From NCBI GenBank assembly GCA_018398575.1, contig JAGTXZ010000002.1, positions 250,501 through 314,500 of the forward strand: a stretch of 64,000 bases of DNA, given 5' to 3'. Source of the stretch: Ampelomyces quisqualis (Eukaryota; Ascomycota; Dothideomycetes; Pleosporales; Phaeosphaeriaceae). Positions 32,000-42,800 of the stretch are shown one piece after another (the first letter of the stretch is position 1; every line of letters starts with the position of its first letter). The notes under the pieces were generated by a model that did not search any database, was not told where the DNA came from, and saw nothing but the letters and a program-made list of their open reading frames with translations. The translations under genes and the position numbers were made by a program.

Positions 32000-34900
32000 T
32001 CTGCTATCTATATAGCAGCTTCAGCTCTTAGGCTAGGTAGTATTCTTGTAAAGAGATTTAGATATTATCTATAGTTTGCAAAGTATAGCGTCTTGCTTAT
32101 AGCTTTAGATAATTTGTTGTTATAGGCTAACTGTGCTATTAGTAATAGTAAAACCTAATTTGTCTGCTGCAGGTTACTGTATATTTTAAGATACGTCTTT
32201 ATAGTTCTATTTGTTCTTTCTATTTAGCTATCTATTTAGAGATAATAAGCTATTAATAGCTTTTGTTACGTCCTAATCTTTGCTATTAAGGTAGTCTAAT
32301 AATTTAACATAAAGAGTTTGTCTTAATTGCTAATAATTAACTTTAGTATGCTATAGTATCTAATAAGTCTATCCTTAAGCACGTGCGCTAGCTAAACAGC
32401 TATATAGTCTTATTAAAAGAGTAGTATTATAGCGTATTTAGTAAAGTAATCTACTATAACTATAATAGCGTTACAGGCTAATCTTGTAGCAGGGTCTTTT
32501 AACAGTAGTAGTTCTGTTACAAAGTCTATTAATGTGTTAGTCTAAGGCTTAGTTAAAAGTTCTATTAGCTGCATTTCTCTATAAAGTGCGTGTGTACTAT
32601 ATTTGTTGCGTTAACAGTCTATACATTTCTTAATGTAAGCACTTATCTTATTCTTTATGTTTTTAAACTAGTAATTCTGTTAAATTAGTTCTATAGTTTA
32701 GCTTACTCTAGGATAACTATGTACTGTATTATTGTAGTATTAACGTATAATTAATTTCTGTAATTCTTCTAGGATATTAATTCTAATCTTTATTGTTAGG
32801 TTGTTAATATATCTTGCTAGTCTAAGAGATCTATTATTTTGTCTTTTAAGGATGCTTAAGCTGTTAATAGTTTTAGTTCTAGCAATATCTAATCTTTAGC
32901 TAAGAGCGTCTGCTCTACTATTATCTTTTCTAGGTGTATAGACAATTTTAAACTTGTATTATCTTAACATCTCTAACTATTATAATTGTCTTTAATTAAG
33001 TACTTTAGTAGTAGTAAAAGTTATTAGGTTTTTGTAGTCTAAGTATATTGTAAGATCTAAGTAACTCTTTGTATAGATTCTCTAATGTTTAAGTGCTACT
33101 ATAATTACAAGTAGTTCTTTATTGTGTATGTTGTAATTTTCTTCTAGTAGTACACATTTTTGTAAGTAGTAGGCTATAAGATACTATTTTCTACTTTGTT
33201 CTTGTTTTGCACACATTCTAATTGCTAAATCTAATGCGTTAGTTTTAAATCTAAGCAGTTCTCTGCTTCTAAATGCAATAAGAACAGGTAGTGCTATATA
33301 AGCGTCTTTAAGCGTCTTAAATACCTAGCTTTGTTCTTCTGTCTATCTCTAAAGTATATCTTTTTGTGTAAGTTTAGTAAGTAGCGTAGCAATTAGTAAG
33401 AAGTTCTAAATAAACTGTTAATTAAAGTTAACAAAGCCTAAAAAGAATTAGATGTCCTTAACTATAGTAGGCGTTAGCTAATTTCTAACAACTTTAATCT
33501 TATCCTTGCTTATTTATACTCTGTTCTTTCTAACTATGCACTCTAAGAATTCTACTTCTTCTTAGTGCTATTTATACTTATTAGAGTCTACTACTAAAAA
33601 GAACTTTTCTAGTAGCGTTAGAATTATATAAACATGTCCTATATATTTCTTCTTATTCTCTAAATAGATAAAGATATTATTAAAGTATGCTTTAACAAAT
33701 ATGTTAAGGTATTGTTAAAGTACGTTATTAATAAGTGCTTAATATGTTACTAGAGCGTTAGTAAGACTAAATAGCATTACTAAGTACCTATAGTAGCTAT
33801 AGCGTGTTCTAAACGCTATCTTCTATTCTTTGCCTTTCTTTATGCGCATAAGGTTATACGCGCCTCTTAGATCTAGTACTGTAAAGATCTTTGTATAGGC
33901 TAGTTAATCCTATAGTTCTAAAATATTAGGTAGTAGGTATTAATTCTTAACTGTAATGTTATTAAGTTTTTAAAAGTTAATATATAGTTGTAGTTTACTG
34001 TTCTTCTTTAGTATAAATATAATTAGGTATCTAGCTAGTAATTCTAATGCTTAGATAAAACCTTTCTTTAGGTTTACTTAGATATACTCTAAGAGTGCTT
34101 CTAGCTCTTTTTTTAATAATCTATAGATTAGTCTAAAGGTTAGCCTTTTTCCTTCTTCTAAGACAATCTTGTAGTCCTACTTCTAATGCTTAGGTAGTGC
34201 TTCTAGACCTGTTTCTTCTAAGAATAGTTTCTTAAACTTTTTGTATTCTTTAGGTATGTTAGAAGTTATACATTTCTCTAAAACTTATAACATATTAGTA
34301 TTTCTTCTTTAATTGTCTAAGTTAACTAGTTGTGTCTTTAACTGCGTCTTAGTTAAAGTAATATTACTAATTATCTTCTTATCTACTATTAAATGCTGCT
34401 AATATATAGGCTTAGAATCTATTATATTATTATAATTCCCTAGAAAGATAGATCTCTTCTTCTAGTCTATCTATAGGCTATTCTCTCTAAACTATAGAAG
34501 TCCTAATATAATATTGTAGGTAGCTAATCTAAAGACGTCTATTTATATTTTCTGTTTAGTTCTTTAGATGTTAAGTTCTGTAGTAGTCTTATATCTAATA
34601 AGTAACTTGTTAGGCATCTGCTCTCTATTTGCAATATAAAGTTTATATAATTGTTATTTCTAGCAAGGTTAGAGCCTTGCTCTTAACAAGGTATTACCTA
34701 AAATATAGTTTGCTTATAATTCTAAATCTAGAAGCGCCTTTATTCTTTTTTTGTTAACTCTTACTGTAAGTTTTATAAGCTTAGCTAAGTTAATTGCGTT
34801 GCAGCTCTAGGTCTCTTTCTAGAGTCTAGGGTTAACTCTAAAAAAGACTTATTCTTTTTATATCTATTAGCTTCTTTATTGTTGTAGTGCTTCTTACACT
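32000..34900 (-). pseudogene. Gypsy-B pol relic (RT, RNase H, integrase)
   Basis: On the minus strand about 33,690-33,657 gives AYFNNIFIYLENKKKYIGHV, the YxDD box with both Asp now Asn, followed by LLEKFFL and EEVEFLECIV, typical of Ty3/gypsy RT. About 32,690-32,565 gives NIKNKISAYIKKCIDC, RNKYSTHALYREMQL, the zinc-binding HHCC end of integrase. Order RT then integrase confirms Ty3/gypsy. Stops are frequent. Confidence 0.85.
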
Positions 34901-35199
34901 CTAGTTATAAGCAGAACTACTAGGTGTAGTTTATACAGCTGCTGTTAACAAGCATTCTATTAGATATACTTTCTTTCTCTAATATATTAAAAAAACTTTC
35001 TATACTTTGTTTATTGTATAGGTAATTTGCGCAGGTATCCTTAAGGTAACTGTACTATTAGTACTTACAAAGTTTCTTCTACTAAAGAAAGTATTAGTTA
35101 ATTTTACTACTATAATATATTAGGTAGTAGTTGCTATTGTACGCTGTCTATAATAGAAGTCTGTGTTTTAGATTACAAAGATCCTGTAGGTATCTGTCT

Positions 35200-36841
35200 G
35201 TAAGCAGGATTTAATGCAATTTATTTGCCTTCCTATTCTAATATTCTATAGGCATAAGGTTTAGTACTAATGCTTACTTATTATTAGCATAGTATGTCTA
35301 CTTTATGTGTAAGTTATAGCACGTCTTATATAGTCTGTCTACGTCTGCCTCTTAATATAGTCTTCTAACTATTACATTCTAGCGCACTAGTTTAGGGCTA
35401 GCTAGTAGTAAGTATATATCTAGCTTGTCTAGTATAAGTTCTTAGTCTTCCTAAGTATTATAGACTCTTGTAGTCTCTTGTAGATCCTATATCCTATAGA
35501 CTCTGTTTTCTAAGTGTAGCAATTGTTTCCTCTCTGTAACTCTATCTATATTTAGAAAGTACTTGTTTATCTAAAAGGTATAATATACTTATAAGAATTA
35601 GTAATATTATTTTATATATTTCTAGTTAACTTTGTTAGTTTAGTTATACTAGTTATAGATGTTTTGTTGCGTTTGCAATAAGAGTAATCCTATTTATTAG
35701 AATTGTTTAATATTATAGTCTTGTTCCTAGTTATATAGTAACGCAGAGTTAGTTAAGACCTTATTGTTAAATAATATAGTAGAGGTGTCTTCTATCTATT
35801 CTACTACTAGTAGTCTATTAGTTATTTAGATAATAGGTTAATCCTTAATTACAATCTATTCTTTAACATCTTCTTCTAAAGTGTTAGTTAACATATTAAG
35901 CTACTGTGTAACTTTGTTCTTAGAGCAACAGTCTTACGCATAATATCTAACCTTGTTACAGTTGTAATAAGTAATCTTATTCTTATTAGGCTTATTCTCT
36001 TAGAGTTATTTCTTTAAGTAACTTTTCTATTTTAGGCCTTTGTTAAGGTTGTCTAAGTGCATAGCTTTAGGTCTGTACCCTAAGTATACTTCTAGTAAGC
36101 GTAGTTAGTAAGTTTCTTGTCTAAAGTAGTAGCGCTATTATCCTTTTTTTAGTTATGTTTATCTCTAATATCTTTCGTTTAAGCAAAATCCTTTATGTTC
36201 CTATAGTAAATATAAGAAGTATAACCTATCTTTAAGTGCTAATTTGTAGAGTTTGTTATCTAGGTAAATAGCTTTATTTTAAAGTTCTTTAAGAGTAGTA
36301 ATATATGTTCTACTGCGCATAAGTTTAGCTTATACAGCAGCCTTAAGGCCTTGTTTGTACATACGCATTAGAGCAGTGTTGTTTTACTAGATTAGTTTAG
36401 CGTATTATTAAAAAACATTAGTATAGTTAGTAGCTAATTAGGTTTATTTTAGACTTTAGATTTTTTGTTCTGTAATTACAGATTCCTTAAGAAGTAAGAA
36501 AATCTGCTGCAAGCGTGTTTTAAACGCGTGCTAGTCTTCTACAAGGTTAGTGTTATTTGTGTCTGTAATATTATTGTCTATATACTTCTAGATAATTAGA
36601 AGTACCTATTTCTTAGTGTTGCCTTTTATATAAGTTATAGCAAGAATAACCTTATTATTATTTTTAATCTTATCTTCTTTTACGTAGAAGTGCCTGTAAA
36701 ACTAAAGAATCTAGGTCTTAAGTTTGTTGCAGTCTCTATAGTAGAGATTAGGTTTGTTAACCTTAAGTCTAGGTTGTTCTACTTAGAAATGCTTAGGTGT
36801 ATCTATTGCAATATTACTGCTTATTATAAAGGTATTCAAAG
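35200..36841 (-). pseudogene. Gypsy-B gag relic
   Basis: Directly downstream of the 5' LTR on the minus strand. A zinc knuckle at about 35,985-35,925 reads YYNCNKVRYYA, then DC. This is CxxCxxxxHxxxxC with the first Cys and the His changed to Tyr by G-to-A/C-to-T. A second copy of this gag is in Gypsy-B2 at 21,258-22,970. Confidence 0.75.
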
Positions 36842-37345
36842 TGTTAAGACTGTTAGTCTAGTAGTAAATAATAAGAATGCTAGTATAGACTAGAGGTATA
36901 GCTAAGGTTAGTTTTTGCAGATAGGTGCAGAGTTGCTTTAGATACAGAGAGTGTTGTTACTAAGATAGTAAAGACTAAAGCTTTCTAAAAAGAGTAACAG
37001 CAGTTAGATAGCTTAATATAACTAACTTAAGCGTCTATAATATAAGTTAAACACAATAAGCTATAAAAGTTTATTATAGTTCTTATATACTTGTTGTGCT
37101 CTGTCTACTCTATTCTGCTAAGAGTATAGATTAAACAGAGCGCAGAGCAGTTACTTTATATGCTAAGACTTTGCTTTATATAGAGTAAGTTACGTAAGGT
37201 CTCTGTCTCTAGTACCTTGTCTACTACTAGGTAAACTACTTACTTAACAAGCGCGATAGTGTTCTAAGACACGTAGTGTCTAAAGCTAAGGCCTGTCTTA
37301 GAACTATCTAGGTTAGAAGACCTAGGACGTCCTTGGGTTGTAACA
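36842..37345 (-). repeat. 5' LTR of Gypsy-B
   Basis: 504 bp, TGTTAAGACTG ... GTTGTAACA, followed by the target duplication ATAGC. Confidence 0.93.
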
Positions 37346-37350
37346 ATAGC

Positions 37351-39500
37351 TTCTATACCTTTCTAATAATACTACTAGGCTAAGAGCTAATACATCTTTA
37401 TAGCGCTTAGATAAGTAGTTAATACCTAGTTATAAGCCTCTCTAATTAGGTAGGTATATAAAAAAGAATCTCTAGGTATATAAAGCTGTAAGTAATATAG
37501 CAGAAGTCTTTCTTAGACGCAGTATAGCTAGAGAAGCTTAAAGCGTTCTTTTTAGAAGAAGTAGTAATTCTTTGCTAGCAGGGCTTAAATTAGTTCTAAG
37601 AAGTTAATATTTAGTAGAGCACTATTAGATTAGACTAAAATAGCTAAAACAGCAACCTCTAGATAGGTATAGACGTAGTTCTAGGCTAGTTCAGAGTTAC
37701 CTAGGTAGTTTAGTTATTTAGGTCCTAAAGGTACACAGGATCTGTTGTCTTACTAGGCAGCCTTAACCTTACTAATATTCTATTTCTTTTAGCTTAGGAT
37801 ATTAGCTCTCTTATTTAACTTGCTAGGTATATACTTAATATAGAAATTAAAGAAGGTAATAATCTCTACCTATTAAGCTTAATATATATTAAGAACCTTT
37901 ATAGTTATAAAGTATTCTAGAGAGTAATAGTCTAAATACACTTAGATTTAGCTCTATATAGAGGTAGGTTTAGCTCTCTACTTCTTAAATACTTTTAAGA
38001 TAGTAAATAGCTCTTTATTATATATTTCCTAATTAAGTTTAGCTCTAGATAGAGTGTAGCTATAGAAAGCTATAGAGTACTACTTATTATTATAGTGCTT
38101 CTAAGAGAGTACTTCTGCTATTTCTCTATCTAACGCGTTAGTTTCTAATTTTGTATTATACTTAGAATAGAAGTAAGATAGCGTAGAAATAGCTAGAAGT
38201 AAGGCTTTAATCCAATCAAAAGCCTATTAGTAGTCTGTAGTCTATCTAAAAGAGGTTGTAGAACTCTAAAGCTTTATAATTAGTTTAGCTATACAAGACA
38301 AATCCTGAATAAATTGTTAATAAAAACTAGCAAAACTAAGGAAAAACTTAACGCTAGTAACTATAGTAGGTTTAGACTAGTTTTAGAGGGCGTCTACTTT
38401 ATCTAGGTTAACTTAAGTACTCTTATTTGTTAAAATATAACCTAGATACTTTGTACAAGTTATATAGAATTTACTCTTCTATATGTCTACTTATAGCCCT
38501 ATAGTACGTAGGCGCTCTAGGACTTTTTAGACGTGTTTCTAATGTAAGTTTATATCCTTAGAGTAAATTAGGTTGTTATTAAGATAGGTAATACAGAAAT
38601 TGTTAAGATAATTCATTAGTATATTATTTATGTAGCGCTAATATATAGCTAGCCTATTATATAAGCTAAAAGAAAGTACCTTACTATAAGAATGCTATAG
38701 CGTAGAGCTATTAGTTGCGCAGTAATGCGCCTACGCTACTACAACGCTACTCTAGCTATTATACGCGTAAAACGTGCACAGCTACCCTAGTGTCTTAATA
38801 GCGCTACACTAGTACAGACCTAGTGTATTCTAGTTATAAGAACACGCGTCTAGTTATATCTACAAAAGAATAGTTCTACACTAAAGCTATAGAACAGAAA
38901 TTAACTTACTTCTATCTATACTACTATTGTTATCTTGTAACTTTACTGCTATACAAACCTCTTAAACTTATACTTATAGGTTCTATAACGTATTTAAAAG
39001 GTAGTATACTCTTTAGAGTTAGAATCTATATAAATTTTGTTAAAGGCAGCTCTAATATCAAACTTAGTAAAGATCTTAGCTTTAGAGAGGCGTAATAGTA
39101 GCTTATTAATACAAAGGATTAGATAGACGTCCTTGCGCGTAAAAGCGTTAATCTTCTAGTAGTCTATACAGATGCGTATATCTCTATTTAGTTTACGTAT
39201 ACAAAGAATAGGTAAAGTAAAAGGACTTTGGCTAGCCTTAATAAAACCCTTCTAAAGGTGTTTCTAGACGTAGGCCTTAGTAGCTTTAAGCTTCTTCTAA
39301 TTCTACTTGTATAGAGGACTAAACGTATTTAGTAATAGTTTTTTAAAAATAATCTTATAATTGTACAGACAATAAAGAAGCAATTAATTAGCTGCTAACT
39401 TACTAAATACATTCTAATACTAGAAGTAGCAGGCAGGTAATTACTTATCTAATTAGCATTAATTGTTAGCGTTGTCCTTAGAGGCAAGGATCCTGTTAAT
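37351..39500 (-). pseudogene. Gypsy-A2 pol, reverse-transcriptase part
   Basis: Colinear with 11,195-13,070 of Gypsy-A1. The YxDD box is again YLNN (about 38,597-38,560 on the minus strand). The frame is additionally interrupted by the 283-bp insert at 38,684. Confidence 0.78.
38684..38966. mobile_element. 283-bp insertion of unknown type in Gypsy-A2 pol
   Basis: Absent from Gypsy-A1, which reads ACCTTATACTTATAGG across the site (about 12,527-12,542). Flanked by CTTA on both sides (38,680-38,683 and 38,967-38,970). It keeps more CG, CA and TG than its host. It contains an inverted pair GCGTAG / CTACGC at about 38,700-38,735. No clear terminal inverted repeats or TG...CA ends, and no coding frame. 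A SINE-like or solo-LTR origin is possible. Confidence 0.55.
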
Positions 39501-40384
39501 CTTATAGAGGCTAGTTGTAAAGAACTTGTTTTAGGGCTTCTTTATAATAAAGTAGAATGTATTAGCAGAAATAAGCGTAATGCAGGTAGTTAAAGAGGGT
39601 TTAGACTCTAAGTAGAGTTGCTTAGTTAGGGTATAAAGAATCTCTAAGAATATTTAGGCTAATAGGAGCTTTAAGCATCTCTTAATACAGTAAATAGAAG
39701 AAGAAGAACAATAGTAAGAACTGTTTAAGATACAATAGTCTTCTTTCTTCTATAGAGTGTTGCGTTATTACACATTAAGATAGATAGTAGCTAGCACTAT
39801 AGCTTAATATAGAATAGTAGAAATAGAAGGTAAAGGATTATATAAATAGGGGTACTTAGATAGCTAAATAAACTGTAGCCTATTTGTGTCTAATTGAATC
39901 TTAAATTGCCTTAACTATTAGAGGCTAAGTATATAGTTCTAAGACCTAAGATTAAGAATAAAGAAGAAGTAGTTTAAAATCTTTTAACTATTAATATTTA
40001 AGTATAGTTAAATATATTAAGTGACTAAAGAAGTAATCTAATTCTTACAGCTGCGTACCTAAACTAAGAAGAAAAGCTTCTAGATAGGTTAATATAAAGC
40101 TTTAGAAACAGATAAAATAATTTGTAAATTTAAAAAAAGAAAACCTTAAGCACTAGTGTTTACAAGAGTATTAAGCTGTAAGCTAATGCCTTAGTTGTAA
40201 AGAAGCGCAGGTATAAGAAAATAGAGACTGCAAAACAAATAAGAAAGGTTAAAGTAAGATAGATTGTAACAGCTTAGGCCTAGAGAAAGAGTTTCTTCTA
40301 GGCGCTTCTGTTTCCTATATAATATACCTTCTAGTTAGGTTGCTCTTAGGTATCTTTAAACTTATCTACTTTTACAGCTTTAAT

Positions 40385-40450
40385 CTAACGCATACAAGGC
40401 TTTATGCAATTACTAGAGTAGTGTTCTAGCTTACTGCAATTGTAATAACT
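40385..40450 (-). pseudogene. Gypsy-A2 gag zinc knuckle (relic)
   Basis: Minus-strand frame reads SSYYNCSKLEHYSSNCIKPC: CxxCxxxxHxxxxC with the first Cys now Tyr. It marks gag upstream of pol, as expected. The equivalent in Gypsy-A1 is cut at MITE B. Confidence 0.7.
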
Positions 40451-41813
40451 ACTAAGGGTCTTCTATTAGTTAGGTTTAGAAGTCTTGCTAGAAAGACATA
40501 CTATTGTTAATTAATAGGCTAGCGCAGAATATATTGGAGCGCTAGAGGTAGTAGTCTAATTTAGCTCTAAATTAGTTTATAGGGCCTACCTAATTAGCAA
40601 TTTAGCAGCAGCTAGTAATATACTTAGGTTAGGATTGTTCTTCTACTCTTTATTATAGGCAGTAAAGTGTTCTACTATCTGATTAAATAAGTTCTTCTAT
40701 TAGTGCCTAAATCCTAGGTTAGAGGCTTATAGTCCTAGCGTAATTTTTGTCTACAAGTAGTAAAACTACTCTAAAGAGAGTACTTATCTCTTAACTGCAG
40801 AACTTAGAAACCTAGCTTTAAACAAGAAGAACATTTCTTTCTTAGTTATTTATATTGAATTAAAAGCTGCATAGCTTTTGGCTACCTTGTTACTTGTAAT
40901 AAAGTAGGACTTAAGTAGCCTAATTATTTGCTTAGCGTTCTAGAATTACTCTTAATTAGTATTTAATAAATATTAAGGCTTAAGATAGCTCTTAGCTAAT
41001 CTTGTAGTGTAGCCCTATACTAGGGCTATACGTTGCCTCTTAGTCTAATAGTAATCTAAGTTGATTTTAAGTTAATCCTTAATAGAGGCCTGCTATTAGC
41101 AGAAAGTAGGATCTTTCTTATTACTAAGATTGTTAATATTAGGTGTCTTCTCTAATTGTTAAGATTAGCAGAAACCTTTATAGCAATATAAGTGTTCTAA
41201 TATAGAGCTGTTAGATAAATAGTAGAGTGCAGAATTATTCTAGGGTGATTTGGTAGTAGGTAGAGGCTTGTCTAGTCCTACTAAAGGAGTTAGTCCTTTC
41301 TTAAGAGAATTAATTTCTACTAACACTTGTTTTAGTTCTTGTTGTAATTAATTAAGTTCTATTTATGCAGGAGTTAGATTTAGTGTAGCTCTAGGCTAAG
41401 GAGTGTCCTTAGATTCCTTAGTGTCTAACTTTTTTGTTTTAGCACTCTGTTGCTAGGTTGTAACAGTTAATATAGAGTCTTCTTAGGATCCTCTAGGTGT
41501 TAGTACAAGTGCAGATTTTGGGGGAGTTATTAGCGTTACCTCTAATACTTCTAGGTTGTTAATAGTTTCTAAGTCTCTATCCTAGCGCTAAACGCAACTT
41601 TTACTAAAGTAATCTTAACTGTATATTAATAAGAAGATCTAAACCTAAAGGCTTTAGCTGTTAGAAGATCTAAGGGATTCTAACTGTGTTTAATAGATTT
41701 AAGGTTACAAACAGATCTAATTTGGATAGGGTTCTAGACGTTTAAACGCTATCTTTTCAAAAGTAAATTGCAATATTATCTAAATACTATTACTAGCAGG
41801 ATAAAGTTTTTCT

Positions 41814-42117
41814 TGTAATATAACAACGCAGGTAGGTATAGCTATTAAGATTAAATTAGATACGTATTAGAGGCATATAGAAGTACGTATTGTATCAGAG
41901 ATTCTAGATTAGCTATACACCTATAGGTCTTGTACAAAAGAACAAGGAAAACTTATCCTCTATCTAATGTAATAGGCTTATTTTTATAGTTAAGGTAGCA
42001 CTAAATTAAAGCTAATTTAGGGCGCTTTTAGTACTACCTCTACTATCCCTTACATAATCTATTACTAAGCCTTTATAGGGTATTAGATGTAACATGTGTT
42101 TACATGTTCCTGTTACA
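41814..42117 (-). repeat. 5' LTR of Gypsy-A2
   Basis: 304 bp, TGTAATATAACAACGC ... CCTGTTACA. This is the least RIP-altered of the Gypsy-A LTR ends. Confidence 0.88.
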
Positions 42118-42127
42118 GTAGTAAGGT

Positions 42128-42535
42128 TAAGAGATTTTAATATTCTTTACTAAGGCTTGTTTTTGGTAAAATTCTAGCACTTTAATAAGATAATATATTA
42201 TTGTTTTTTGCAAAATAACAACTAAACTAATAATTTTAACTTATAACGTTTCTATTTATTATTATTATGTAGTAGGAGCCTAGATCTAGTCTATTAAACC
42301 TACTTAGATTTGTTTTAAGATCGAAACTTTAACAGGCTATATCTTAATAAATAGAGTAGCTATAAAGATTCTAAATAGTACGTTCTAAAGAGAAAGTTTT
42401 ACTCTATATTTTATTTTTTAAGGATACTTACGTTATTAGCCTGATACCGCAATACAGTCAACTGAATCAAATTGGCTACTCTGTTAGATCTAGCAACTCT
42501 ATTAGATATGTTAACTAGCGATCTGATTAACGTTA
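42128..42535 (+). mobile_element. MITE D: truncated, diverged copy of the foldback MITE
   Basis: Shares with MITE A the run from the middle of the element (CAAGGCTTGTTTT..., AGAGTAGCTATAAAGATTCT, ACTCTGTTAGATCTAGCAAC) to near the right end, where it stops at GATTAACGTTAG. The left third is missing. It begins about 10 bp outside the Gypsy-A2 5' LTR. Confidence 0.7.
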
Positions 42536-42800
42536 GAATAATAGTAAACAACTAATAGCTTTTATATAAATATTATATCTGTAGCACTACTTAAGTAAGC
42601 AGGTATATAGTATATTAGATTAGATAGTACTCTTTAGTTTAGATTATATAAGTAGAACGTTATTATGTATAAGCTTTATAAGGCTGATAACCTCTTGTTT
42701 ATTAAATATAACTAGGTTACACGCTATATACTATAACTACTTATCCTATATACCTTATATTAATCTAATATTAATTGTTTAAAAGATAATAATAAAGTCC
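42536..42800. other. RIP-type AT-rich sequence, no identity
   Basis: Between MITE D and the recognisable end of hAT-2. It may be the unresolved end of hAT-2. Confidence 0.35.

Larger units (their letters stand above)
30260..37345 (-). mobile_element. Gypsy-B: complete 7,086-bp Ty3/gypsy element with matched LTRs
   Basis: Two 504-bp LTRs, TGTTAAGACTG ... GTTGTAACA, at 30,260-30,763 and 36,842-37,345. They are flanked by a perfect 5-bp target duplication ATAGC (30,255-30,259 and 37,346-37,350). The uninterrupted site is seen in Gypsy-A1 at about 11,190 (CATATAGCCTCTATAC). Pol and gag read on the minus strand, so the right LTR is 5'. The two LTRs differ at few positions on inspection, and part of that difference is RIP-type. 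An additional frame lies on the plus strand next to the 3' LTR. Confidence 0.95.
27679..42117 (-). mobile_element. Gypsy-A2: sister Ty3/gypsy element carrying nested Gypsy-B
   Basis: LTRs 27,679-27,978 (300 bp, left, ends TGTTATA) and 41,814-42,117 (304 bp, right, ends TGTTACA). It is colinear with Gypsy-A1 throughout, in the same orientation. It lacks MITE A and B but carries Gypsy-B at 30,260-37,345 and a 283-bp insert at 38,684-38,966. Without these it is about 7.06 kb. Outer flanking 5-mers ATATT and GTAGT do not match, so one end was altered later. Frames are broken by TAG/TAA. Confidence 0.88.

Noticed and set aside
36690..36893. 67-codon plus-strand frame at the gag/LTR junction of Gypsy-B
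   Set aside because: Runs from the gag antisense strand into the LTR and is not open in Gypsy-B2.
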